DNA of 8,771 nucleotides from an uncultured Eubacteriales bacterium (GCA_902462035.1 CABQAC010000074.1:1-8771); one strand, 5' to 3'; positions 1-5,847 are shown, counted from the stretch's first letter. Numbers and translations: made by a program. The notes: a model not told the origin generated them from the letters alone.

Positions 1-553
1 TGGCAACAGAACCAATGACGTTGTTTGCAAACTCGCCGCCCTTGGCCAGAGAACTATTGAACATTTTGCGGCTGACACCTGCAGCAAACCCGCCGCCCAT
101 CCCAGTGACGCTGCCGGCGGCGCTTTGGGTGAAACGGCGGCCAACCGCACCAGCCAGTCCGCCTGCCATAAAGCCTGCAGCCGCACCAGCGCCTCCAGCG
201 CTTCCGGCCCCGCCGCCACCACTGGAAAAGTGATTTTTAATTCCGCCCACACCGCTTTTGACTGCTGAAACGCCTCGGGCGGCTATCATGGCTTCGGCCA
301 ACATTGAACCGCCGGTATGGCCGACGTTGATGCCCAAACTGCTCATAAAGCTATCGATCTTCTGTGACGCTTTGAGAAAGGCAATGGCACAGAGGAACCA
401 AATAAAGATATTGCCGGATACGGCTTCCTTGCCGATGCTGTCTACTTGCTGCTGCACTTCATCCTCGGTAATTGCAAAGGCCGGTGAAGCGCAAAGAAAG
501 CAAAGGCACAGGGCAACCAGAATGCAAATGAACAATTTACGATGCTTTTTCAT
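1..553 (-). CDS. Signal-peptide, Gly/Ala-rich conjugation-module membrane protein (partial, 3' end off the window)
   Basis: 184 residues are visible and the frame is still open at base 1. The protein starts with basic residues and a hydrophobic core ending in an Ala-X-Ala type site (ASPAFA, residues 22-27), so it is probably exported or membrane-inserted. Residues 48-62 form a second hydrophobic segment, followed by a helical stretch around 63-100 and then a Gly/Ala-rich, low-complexity part (about 100-165). The start is well supported: GGAGG lies 7 nt upstream of the ATG and overlaps the stop of the preceding gene, leaving only 13 bp between them. Position directly after the VirB6/TrbL-like gene places it in the type IV secretion operon of a clostridial ICE, where proteins with this N-terminal layout are common. 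I infer a structural or assembly role at the mating channel, possibly as a partner of the VirB6-like protein. The biochemical function is not evident from sequence. Confidence 0.75.
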   Translation of the reverse strand, partial: MKKHRKLFICILVALCLCFLCASPAFAITEDEVQQQVDSIGKEAVSGNIFIWFLCAIAFLKASQKIDSFMSSLGINVGHTGGSMLAEAMIAARGVSAVKSGVGGIKNHFSSGGGGAGSAGGAGAAAGFMAGGLAGAVGRRFTQSAAGSVTGMGGGFAAGVSRKMFNSSLAKGGEFANNVIGSVA

Positions 554-566
554 ACTTTCGCCTCCT

Positions 567-1277
567 TTACAGCATCAAAGGGTTGGATAGGAAGGTGCCC
601 ACCATCGAAGTAAAAAGGCGCAGGCACCATGCGTTCATAATCAGCAAAAAGAGCTGGCCGCCAAACATTCTGCACCAGCTCTTAAAGATATTTGAGGTGG
701 TTTGGGATGCGCCCATGGAAAAGGCTATCGGTGCGGTGAACACAAGGATTCCCAACAGAACATAGCGTTCTGCAGCTTCGAACAGGAGCTTGATGTAGTT
801 CCAGGCCAAAATCAAAACCAGTATCAGCCCGATGAGCGCCACCGCGCCATTGGCGACCACGCCCAGAATGACCAGCATGACCGAAGAGAAATCCCCAAAT
901 GCCAGTGGCGGCAGCTCCTGTGTCAAGATCCAACCATAGGGCGTACCTGCAATCTGTAATACGATGTCGATAATATTTCCGGCGTAGAGCGTCAACAAAA
1001 TGAATACCACTGACCGAACGCTCAGTTTGACCGGGTCTTCGGCTTCGGTGCCCATGCCAAGTCCGAAGTTTTTAAAGAGCTGCCAAACCCAGTTCAACAA
1101 AATGATGCCGACGGCGAGCCCCACGAACACTTCGTACAGCGTTTCCGCTGCCGGAAAGTACCGCAAAAAAGTGTCCATGGAGCAGCCCAGCGCGCCGAGA
1201 ACCGAGGTGGAGATGAGATCGAGGCCATACATGATTTGCTCTGCAAGCCAGGCTACAATGCCATCTAAAATACCCAT
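567..1277 (-). CDS. VirB6/TrbL-like polytopic membrane protein of the conjugation channel
   Basis: 236 residues with about five or six hydrophobic segments (roughly 50-67, 88-108, 131-160, 171-186, 207-230) and little soluble sequence. The stretch near 182-207, with API..SMGAS followed by a conserved-looking Trp at 201 and GGQ, resembles the core of VirB6/TrbL channel proteins in Gram-positive ICEs. In that family the protein forms part of the inner-membrane pore through which DNA and relaxase pass. It starts at an ATG preceded by a GAGGTGG-type ribosome binding site, 16 bp after the pilin-like gene, and is followed 13 bp later by the Gly-rich membrane protein, so the three are co-transcribed. 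It is shorter than many VirB6/TrbL proteins, which carry long hydrophilic C-terminal tails; the next gene may supply the missing soluble part. Family assignment is by pattern, not alignment. Confidence 0.75.
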   Translation of the reverse strand: MGILDGIVAWLAEQIMYGLDLISTSVLGALGCSMDTFLRYFPAAETLYEVFVGLAVGIILLNWVWQLFKNFGLGMGTEAEDPVKLSVRSVVFILLTLYAGNIIDIVLQIAGTPYGWILTQELPPLAFGDFSSVMLVILGVVANGAVALIGLILVLILAWNYIKLLFEAAERYVLLGILVFTAPIAFSMGASQTTSNIFKSWCRMFGGQLFLLIMNAWCLRLFTSMVGTFLSNPLML

Positions 1278-1293
1278 ACGTCACCACCACCTC

Positions 1294-1674
1294 TCAAGCG
1301 GTCCATTGACCACCTACAAAAAATCCGCTCACATAAGCCATAATGAATCCCAAACCGTTCAGGATGGCCCAAGTGATGATAATGCGCTTGAGCCAGGCGC
1401 GGGATTCATCCACTGTTTTGCCGTTGCGCGAGAAGTTCATAAGCAGCAGTGCCGTGGATGCTGTGACGATTGCAGCAATTGTGGAGATTCCAAGGATTTG
1501 TGTGTAGACATCCTGCATGATTTCGCTGGCCTTATCCCAGACATCGGTAGCAGCAAAAGCCGGCGTGGAGAATGCGGACATCAGTGTAATGCTAAGAAAC
1601 AGCGAGAACAGGAACCGTCCATAGTTCGGGGGAGAACTGTGCGAAAGACTTGCTTGTTTGTTCTTGATCTTCAA
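1294..1674 (-). CDS. VirB2/TrbC-like pilin-type membrane protein, TTG start
   Basis: 126 residues. A long positively charged N-terminus precedes a hydrophobic core (21-34) and an STPAFA site near residue 41, giving a predicted signal peptide. The mature part of about 85 residues has two hydrophobic helices (about 58-80 and 97-120) joined by a short charged loop (FSRNGKTVDESRAWLKR). A small protein with a signal peptide and two membrane helices is the architecture of VirB2/TrbC pilins, and proteins very like this sit ahead of the TrbL-like gene in many clostridial ICEs. The start is a TTG: GGAGG lies 7 nt upstream, and the only nearby ATG is followed at once by a stop codon. It is the first gene of the visible transfer operon and lies directly after a leader with two hairpins. 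Whether it polymerises into a pilus or only lines the channel is unknown. Confidence 0.72.
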   Translation of the reverse strand: MKIKNKQASLSHSSPPNYGRFLFSLFLSITLMSAFSTPAFAATDVWDKASEIMQDVYTQILGISTIAAIVTASTALLLMNFSRNGKTVDESRAWLKRIIITWAILNGLGFIMAYVSGFFVGGQWTA

Positions 1675-1680
1675 GTGCGT

Positions 1681-1686
1681 ACCTCC
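1681..1686 (-). promoter_or_regulatory. Ribosome binding site that fixes the TTG start of the pilin-like gene
   Basis: On the minus strand GGAGGT lies 6 nt before TTG at 1674-1672. The upstream ATG in this region is followed directly by TAG, so no ATG start is available and TTG is the best-supported initiator. Confidence 0.75.
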
Positions 1687-1717
1687 TACATTGCGTCATT
1701 TTCTTTCCTGAAAACAG

Positions 1718-1752
1718 AAAGCGCCCGGCACAATATTCGTGTCGGGCGCTTT
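1718..1752 (-). terminator. Strong hairpin in the leader of the transfer operon (terminator or attenuator)
   Basis: Arms at 1718-1731 and 1739-1752 pair over 14 positions with one G-U pair around a 7-nt loop. The stem is GC-rich (core GCGCCCG). Read on the minus strand it is followed by CTGTTTTC, an imperfect U-rich tail, and it ends only 44 nt before the TTG of the pilin-like gene. The plus strand also has a short T run (TTTTGGG), so the hairpin could work in either direction. It could be a plain terminator of the upstream gene pair or an attenuator of the transfer operon. Confidence 0.65.
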
Positions 1753-1760
1753 TGGGCAAC

Positions 1761-1795
1761 AAAAAGGACGCCTCTTAAAAAAGGCGTCGCTTTGT
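1761..1795 (-). terminator. Rho-independent terminator downstream of the small regulator gene
   Basis: On the minus strand a GACGCCT/AGGCGTC stem (1782-1788 with 1767-1773) and an A/T-rich loop are followed by CTTTTTG, a classical U tract. It lies about 140 nt after the stop of the regulator gene at 1931 and immediately before the second, larger hairpin. Confidence 0.65.
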
Positions 1796-1830
1796 GGTTG
1801 CTATTTCATTTTACAGTTTTCAGCAATATC

Positions 1831-1858
1831 ATTTTAGCAGCTGGAGATTTACTTGTAA
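1831..1858 (-). promoter_or_regulatory. Candidate promoter for the transfer operon, upstream of the two hairpins
   Basis: On the minus strand TTACAA (1858-1853) is separated by 16 bp from TAAAAT (1836-1831). Both boxes are imperfect. If real, transcription would start near 1824 and read through both hairpins before the pilin-like gene. No better promoter is visible between the hairpins and that gene. Confidence 0.3.
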
Positions 1859-1898
1859 ATCGCAGAAGCGTGCCAATTTGCGAAATTTTCCTACCGAT

Positions 1899-1917
1899 TT
1901 TGTGCCAGATTTGTGCC
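1899..1917. repeat. Tandem TTTGTGCC direct repeat, 11-bp period
   Basis: TTTGTGCC occurs at 1899-1906 and 1910-1917, exactly one helical turn apart. A further GTGCC is at 1870-1874, about three turns away. The repeats lie 40-60 bp upstream of the candidate transfer-operon promoter, where an activator would bind. This could be chance in a short AT-rich spacer. Confidence 0.4.
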
Positions 1918-1930
1918 GCTATTTTGAATT

Positions 1931-2473
1931 TCACACTTCCTCGGGAAAGAACCTGTCCAGTATATCCAGGCATTCCTTGGAGGTATAGCCCCACAAAACC
2001 GCTCCGAGGGCCTCGATTGCTTCCTGACGCCTGCGGTAATAGGTGCGATAGGAAATATTGTGGATATGCGGCTTGAGCTTCTCGATGATGTCCTCTACAC
2101 ACTCCAGTTCCTGTGGGGAAAGGAAAGAATAGTAGAGGATCCAATAAAACGACTCCCCATTTTTGTGTTTTGTTCGCAACAAATCTACGGCTGAATCCAA
2201 AATGCGGAGCATCTTCCGGCTTCGTTCAATACTGCGGGCGTGGCTCTCAATCTGGGTGCCGCTAAAATCCGCGCCTGCCAGGTAGAGCGACTCGATAAAA
2301 TCCTCTATACTTTCCCCGAATTCGCTCTCAAACCCGACCCGAACCTGCTGAACCGCCAGTTCCAGATTCCAGACTGCGTCCCGATAGGTCTGAAGCAGCT
2401 TCCATGTGTTATGGTAAAGAGGATGCTCCTCCGGCCTGTTGACAGTTTGCTCCTGTTTTTTCTTATTTGCCAT
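1931..2473 (-). CDS. Small ICE regulator, ArpU/RinA-like or sigma-region-4-like
   Basis: 180 residues from the ATG at 2473, chosen over an in-frame ATG 24 nt upstream because GGAGG sits 8 nt ahead of it. The protein is mostly helical and charged. Residues 20-105 read as long helices with many Glu/Arg. Residues 119-158 (SPQELECVEDI, then a short turn, then ISYRTYYRRRQEAIEALG) have the spacing of a helix-turn-helix and resemble the C-terminal end of ArpU/RinA-type phage late-gene regulators and of sigma-70 region 4. The gene overlaps the end of the upstream winged-helix gene by 11 bp, so the two are translated together. A terminator follows, then the transfer operon. I infer that it regulates element genes, possibly activating the transfer operon downstream. 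The family assignment is tentative; it could also be a structural replication accessory. Confidence 0.6.
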   Translation of the reverse strand: MANKKKQEQTVNRPEEHPLYHNTWKLLQTYRDAVWNLELAVQQVRVGFESEFGESIEDFIESLYLAGADFSGTQIESHARSIERSRKMLRILDSAVDLLRTKHKNGESFYWILYYSFLSPQELECVEDIIEKLKPHIHNISYRTYYRRRQEAIEALGAVLWGYTSKECLDILDRFFPEEV

Positions 2474-3611
2474 GATGTGCCCCTCCTTCAACAGCAATCA
2501 CTGCTTCTTTGTGGATAACTTCCGGTGTTTTCATGACGCGCAGGGTAAAATACTCCGATCCGGAATTTTCACAGCCGACCTGTAACTTAAACATTCCATT
2601 GCAGTCGGGGGATAAGCTTGATAATATATACGCGGCACGGGTGCAGGCAGCGCAGGAAAACCCTTGCGTGGCAAGGACTTGAGCTACTTTTTCAAGGATG
2701 ATCAAAATGTGCGATTTCGGAACGCTGCCGCTGTTTTTTGGAACGGAAATTTTCTCTGCATTCAGAGGGAGAGAATCCATTTTCGGCTCTGCAGGAACGC
2801 TTACATGGATGTTCAGGGCGAAGGCCAGCTCCTCCTTGTCAATCATCACATCAGAGATATTGAACATGGTGGACAAATAATTGCTCAGGTAGATGGCGGT
2901 ACCGTGCCTGCCGGGGAAAGCGATGAGGTGCAGATAGTCCATCTCCTCCAGCTTTTTGAGAAGCCTGCAGACGCTGGTCTTGGAGATGTCCCATCGGGCC
3001 GCCATGTCCGCGTAGGTAGTGAGAGGCGTGCCGGTACAATTCCTGAAGTAGACCAGCGGTCCAAGTTCCGAGCCTTGCACCCGGGTGTCGTTATAGATGG
3101 CGTGCATCCACAGATCTAAAATGATATCCATTTCAGAGCAGCGGCCGGCGCCGATCAGTTCGTGCAGCTTGGAGATCGGGAAAAAGAAAAACCCCATGTC
3201 CTTTTGACATGGGGCGTTGTCCTCAATTACCTTATTGCTTTTGGACCAGTCTTTAATCTTGAATTTAACCAGCCTGCCGCGGCCCAATATGGTGTACTCG
3301 ATCAGATGTCGATCCTGCAGCTGCTTTAGAATAGTGAGCGCCTTGCGCTGGGTCCGGATGCGGAACCACTCCGGCAGTTCTGATATCCGGCAGATCCATT
3401 CGCCTGGGAATACAGTATAGCGTATCCCATCAAAGCTTTGGGTGGATGTTTGATAGTTGGCGAAGGAGCAGAGGACCACAAAATAAAAAAGACCGGAACA
3501 CCCGTTGGTACGAATGTCCCGGTCTTCCATAAGAGAGCGTATAAACTGCCGATAGATTCGACAGCGTGGATATGCGACAACTTGCTTTAGTTCTAATTGG
3601 TATTCAGACAT
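2463..3611 (-). CDS. ICE winged-helix regulator or replication-initiator-like protein
   Basis: 382 residues from the ATG at 3611. An open frame extends 38 codons further up, but that stretch spans the palindromic promoter region and lacks a ribosome binding site, while AAAGGG lies 9 nt before this ATG. Two segments look like winged helices: about 72-120 (a helix pair with QRKALTILKQLQDRHLI, then a beta wing) and about 198-245 (TTYADMAARWDISKTSVCRLLKKLEEMDYL, then a beta wing with PGRHG). A linker rich in Pro/Lys/Ser (272-300) leads to a C-terminal segment with a CxxC pair (320-323). Proteins like this are common in clostridial ICEs and are usually annotated as HTH or MarR-like. The tandem winged-helix layout also resembles plasmid initiators, so either an autorepressor or a replication role is possible. 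It is the gene closest to this element end and is coupled by an 11-bp overlap to the small regulator. Confidence 0.68.
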   Translation of the reverse strand: MSEYQLELKQVVAYPRCRIYRQFIRSLMEDRDIRTNGCSGLFYFVVLCSFANYQTSTQSFDGIRYTVFPGEWICRISELPEWFRIRTQRKALTILKQLQDRHLIEYTILGRGRLVKFKIKDWSKSNKVIEDNAPCQKDMGFFFFPISKLHELIGAGRCSEMDIILDLWMHAIYNDTRVQGSELGPLVYFRNCTGTPLTTYADMAARWDISKTSVCRLLKKLEEMDYLHLIAFPGRHGTAIYLSNYLSTMFNISDVMIDKEELAFALNIHVSVPAEPKMDSLPLNAEKISVPKNSGSVPKSHILIILEKVAQVLATQGFSCAACTRAAYILSSLSPDCNGMFKLQVGCENSGSEYFTLRVMKTPEVIHKEAVIAVEGGAHHGK

Positions 3612-3641
3612 TGGTAAACACCCTTTCATCATTGAAAATGA

Positions 3642-3681
3642 AAGCGGAAAGTGGTAGTATAATAACAACCACTTTCCGCTT
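3642..3681 (-). promoter_or_regulatory. 14-bp perfect palindrome enclosing a -10-like box (operator/promoter of the winged-helix gene)
   Basis: Arms 3642-3655 (AAGCGGAAAGTGGT) and 3668-3681 are perfect reverse complements around a 12-bp A/T spacer. On the minus strand the spacer reads TGTTATTATACT, holding TATTAT and TATACT as possible -10 boxes. The best -35 is poor. It lies about 30 bp upstream of the ATG at 3611. The arrangement suits a dimeric repressor binding across the start of transcription, perhaps the downstream protein itself. There is no U tract, so it is not a terminator. Confidence 0.5.
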
Positions 3682-3690
3682 AGGAGAACA
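3679..3690 (-). repeat. Inverted 12-bp copy of the attachment-core sequence
   Basis: The minus strand here reads TGTTCTCCTAAG, identical to plus-strand 3884-3895, which covers the left boundary and anticodon loop of the tRNA fragment. The copy overlaps the right arm of the palindrome by three bases. It could be a recombinase core-type site or a footprint of an earlier rearrangement. Confidence 0.5.
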
Positions 3691-3726
3691 GCCTGTGTTT
3701 TACTCCCCAGAGTGATTAGTCGCAAA

Positions 3727-3747
3727 CTGCTAATTTGCTGCTAATTT
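3727..3747. repeat. Tandem direct repeat CTGCTAATTT, 11-bp period (possible integrase arm site)
   Basis: CTGCTAATTT occurs at 3727-3736 and 3738-3747, one base apart, so the repeats lie on the same face of the helix. They are about 140 bp inside the attachment core. Tyrosine integrases of ICEs commonly bind short direct repeats (arm sites) at this sort of distance. The assignment rests on position and spacing only. Confidence 0.4.
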
Positions 3748-3887
3748 CGCCTCGTTTCATGCTATGTTACGACAGGGAACAAGGCTCCACTCCAAGGAAA
3801 AGCTTTCGTGTGTTTTTTTAGCAAAATCAAGGGTTTCAGGGGCTTGTGAGGTATTACAGGATGCTCTGGTTAAATCCTTGCGTTGTT

Positions 3888-3931
3888 CTCCTAAGACTTA
3901 GTTATCGGTTCGATTCCGGTCGGGGGTGCCA
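3888..3931 (+). tRNA. 3' fragment of a tRNA-Arg(CCU) gene forming the ICE attachment site
   Basis: The fragment reads in tRNA order: anticodon loop CTCCTAA (3888-3894, anticodon CCT at 3890-3892), the 3' strand of the anticodon stem GACTT, a short variable loop, a T arm (stem ATCGG/CCGGT around TTCGATT, 3904-3920), an acceptor 3' strand CGGGGGT, discriminator G, and an encoded CCA ending at 3931. No matching acceptor 5' strand (ACCCCCG or GCCCCCG) or D arm lies upstream, and the five bases before the loop pair poorly with GACTT. The 5' half is therefore missing and the copy is not functional. Conjugation genes lie to the left and chromosome-like genes to the right, so this is the duplicated 3' end left when an element integrates into a tRNA gene. 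The intact tRNA is expected at the other end of the element. Confidence 0.8.
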
Positions 3932-3932
3932 G

Positions 3933-3979
3933 TTGTTCCTTAGGCGAACGATTTTGTTTGCTTAGGGAACAATTTTTTT
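3933..3979 (+). terminator. Rho-independent terminator of the original tRNA gene
   Basis: Arms 3933-3949 and 3956-3972 form a 17-bp stem with three G-U pairs around a 6-nt loop, followed by seven T (3973-3979). It starts two bases after the CCA end, as expected for a tRNA transcription unit. It marks the chromosome side of the insertion. Confidence 0.85.
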
Positions 3980-4171
3980 GCTTAACAGCGCTGCAGGTTA
4001 TTTTAAGCCGGCTGCCCTCACCGTCAAAAGCATCGGCCCTGTTGCCGAATACCGCCCAATATCATGGGGCGTAGCATCATTTGCGTACCGATTTAAATTT
4101 TGCGAAAAGCATTTCAAAAATGGCAGAGGCAACGACACCAGGGGGAAAGCAAATAAGCGGAGCACGAACAG
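3980..4171. other. Gene-free spacer between the attachment site and the next gene
   Basis: I see no convincing coding region here. Short open frames exist on both strands but lack ribosome binding sites and have unlikely composition. The only structure in the whole 3980-4287 gap is the hairpin that follows at 4172. Confidence 0.5.
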
Positions 4172-4206
4172 GGGGGGCTTCGGGACAATTTGTCCCGAAG
4201 CCCCCC
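4172..4206 (+). terminator. Perfect 17-bp hairpin downstream of the ADP-ribosylglycohydrolase gene
   Basis: Arms 4172-4188 and 4190-4206 are perfect reverse complements around a single central T; the real loop will be larger. The T-rich tail (GGTTTTTCTTGTTTTTT, 4211-4227) is on the plus strand, whereas the adjacent gene is on the minus strand and would meet the hairpin with no U tract after it. It may stop plus-strand readthrough from the tRNA side, or act mainly as a 3'-end stabilising stem for the glycohydrolase mRNA. Confidence 0.6.
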
Positions 4207-4287
4207 GCTGGTTTTTCTTGTTTTTTAATAGAAAAAATGATCCGCTGGCCGCATCCTTCACAATTGCGGGTGAAACAAACCGGTCCG

Positions 4288-5835
4288 CTAACAGGCGGGC
4301 AATAAAACGACCTTCAGCAAATTCTGCGAATGATGCCCGTTGACCGTAATATCCGCAATCAATTCCACTTTGGGGTTGGAAAAACTTTCACATAAAATCT
4401 CGAATTCAAATTCTGTTTTCGATTCATATAAACTTTGCAACGGGAAACTTACTTGATTGCATGGCAGTATTTGTACACCGTCCGGCAGGTACCATTTGAG
4501 TGTCAGCCATTGCTGGTTGTGGTTTTTGATCACCGCGTCGCGGAACGTCAGTTTTATTTTCCGCGCTTCGTTTACCCGAATATATGGTACGTCCATATAA
4601 TCAACATCGCATTCGAAGGTAACGAACTTATAGTTGACCACAAACGGAGAGGCGATTATTTCGTGGAATTGTTTGTGCCGGACGGCCCCGTCGCAATTGA
4701 TATCCGGTTGATATTCATCCCTTGTATAATAAAGCGCCTCGCCCTGTTTCATCGTGATTGTATAGCCGTCTTTTGTCAGCAGATCGCAAAAACTGCGCCC
4801 TAAAAAAGATGGGGTAACATTCAAAATCTGATCAGTAAGTTCTGTAACGGTGTTTGCAATGGGAATCCCGCCGTCCAAACGGTTGATACAGCAGGTCGCG
4901 ATTCCGTCCCCAATCGGACTGATCCATTCCTGCGGGATGCTGTCATATCCGTTCATAATGCCCAAGACCGCGCCCAGTGTCGCGCAGGTGCAGTCGGTGT
5001 CCTCGCCGCAGTTGTTGGCAATATTAAGCGACTTTCCAAAGTCGTTTTCCCCATAAAGCCATGCCATGACCATGATGCCGACATTGCCCGGCGCGTCATA
5101 ACCCGATTGGCCATACGGCAGATCGGTGGGCGCGTCCTTCACCTTCATGTTCTGCACGCCGAATGTACCCGGCACAGCCGATAGAATTTTGATGCGCGCT
5201 TCTTTCCAATCGACCCCGCTCTGATAGCATTGTATCGCCAACCGGATTGCTTTTGCCAAATCACTTTCGGCCGGAATATACGACAGTCCAATATCGATCA
5301 GCTTAAACCGGTCCTGTTCCGCAAAGGCGGCAGACTGCACCGCCGCGCAGAAGATTTCACCGTACATCCCCTCGGTGCTGTGGTCCACAATGGCATCTTC
5401 ATAAGCGTAATGAACTGCCAGATCAGGATGTCCGGGCGCGAGACAAGCCCAGATTTCACTGCGGATAAAGCAGCCGCAGCTGTCGCGATATATGTTGTTG
5501 TCATACCCGGAAAGAGGGGGCAACAGCCCCATACGCAGATTATTTTTTCCCGAACCGTACTCCGCCCAGTTCGGCAGGATGTAATGCAGCCAGTATTCGC
5601 CTAGAATGGAAGCGTTCACCTGCCGCCCGTATTTTTCAACAGCCGCCAGCCAGACCAGCTGCAGATCCAGATCATCGTTGGGCTGCGGATGATTGATTAA
5701 ATCTTCCTGCAAATACGTGTTATAGTCGAACACGCCGCGTTTCGCTTCCAACGGCGCGCCCAATACGCCGCCGATGTTTTTGCCCATCCAGCAGCCTCTG
5801 ACTTTGTTTTTGTATTCATCAAATAGCAGGTTCAC
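4288..5835 (-). CDS. ADP-ribosylglycohydrolase (DraG/ARH) family protein with C-terminal extra domain, GTG start
   Basis: 515 residues. The first 340 or so match the all-helical ADP-ribosylglycohydrolase fold by motif: an N-terminal KVRGCWMGKNIGGVLGAP (residues 11-28), an acidic PNDDLDLQ motif (52-59) and the C-terminal GEDTDCTCATLGA motif (277-289). In characterised members these two acidic motifs hold two Mg2+ ions and cleave ADP-ribose from proteins or small molecules. The first motif has DDLD where classical members have DDT, so substrate or activity may differ. Residues from about 345 on are rich in beta-prone sequence and look like an added beta-sandwich domain; many DraG proteins end near 300-350. 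No signal peptide is seen, so it is probably cytoplasmic. The start is GTG, with AAGGA 7 nt upstream and an in-frame TGA two codons before it. It is transcribed alone and lies next to the ICE insertion. Confidence 0.82.
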   Translation of the reverse strand: MNLLFDEYKNKVRGCWMGKNIGGVLGAPLEAKRGVFDYNTYLQEDLINHPQPNDDLDLQLVWLAAVEKYGRQVNASILGEYWLHYILPNWAEYGSGKNNLRMGLLPPLSGYDNNIYRDSCGCFIRSEIWACLAPGHPDLAVHYAYEDAIVDHSTEGMYGEIFCAAVQSAAFAEQDRFKLIDIGLSYIPAESDLAKAIRLAIQCYQSGVDWKEARIKILSAVPGTFGVQNMKVKDAPTDLPYGQSGYDAPGNVGIMVMAWLYGENDFGKSLNIANNCGEDTDCTCATLGAVLGIMNGYDSIPQEWISPIGDGIATCCINRLDGGIPIANTVTELTDQILNVTPSFLGRSFCDLLTKDGYTITMKQGEALYYTRDEYQPDINCDGAVRHKQFHEIIASPFVVNYKFVTFECDVDYMDVPYIRVNEARKIKLTFRDAVIKNHNQQWLTLKWYLPDGVQILPCNQVSFPLQSLYESKTEFEFEILCESFSNPKVELIADITVNGHHSQNLLKVVLLPAC

Positions 5836-5842
5836 ACATCAT

Positions 5843-5847
5843 TCCTT
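5843..5847 (-). promoter_or_regulatory. Ribosome binding site that fixes the GTG start of the glycohydrolase
   Basis: AAGGA on the minus strand lies 7 nt before GTG at 5835-5833. Two nearby ATG triplets are out of frame, and an in-frame TGA lies just upstream, so the GTG is the earliest start possible. Confidence 0.75.

Noticed and set aside
1899..1917. CRISPR-like or iteron array.
   Set aside because: Only two units plus one half unit, with no spacers; too few for either.
1000..2076. Long plus-strand open frame of 358 codons.
   Set aside because: It runs antisense through the VirB6-like, pilin-like and regulator genes and across the terminator hairpins, with no ribosome binding site or recognisable motif. 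It is a shadow of the minus-strand genes.
3642..3681. Palindrome read as a Rho-independent terminator.
   Set aside because: No T run follows on either strand, and a -10-like box lies in its centre.
3612..3725. N-terminal extension of the winged-helix gene (38 extra codons).
   Set aside because: It spans the palindrome and -10-like box, has no ribosome binding site, and its composition is unlike the rest of the protein. The ATG at 3611 has a good site.
3845..3931. A complete tRNA gene ending at 3931.
   Set aside because: No acceptor 5' strand or D arm could be found in the right place and the anticodon stem does not close, so only the 3' half is called.
3998..4261. Minus-strand open frame of 87 codons (and overlapping plus-strand frames) next to the attachment site.
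   Set aside because: It reads straight through the 17-bp hairpin, lacks a ribosome binding site and shows no motif.
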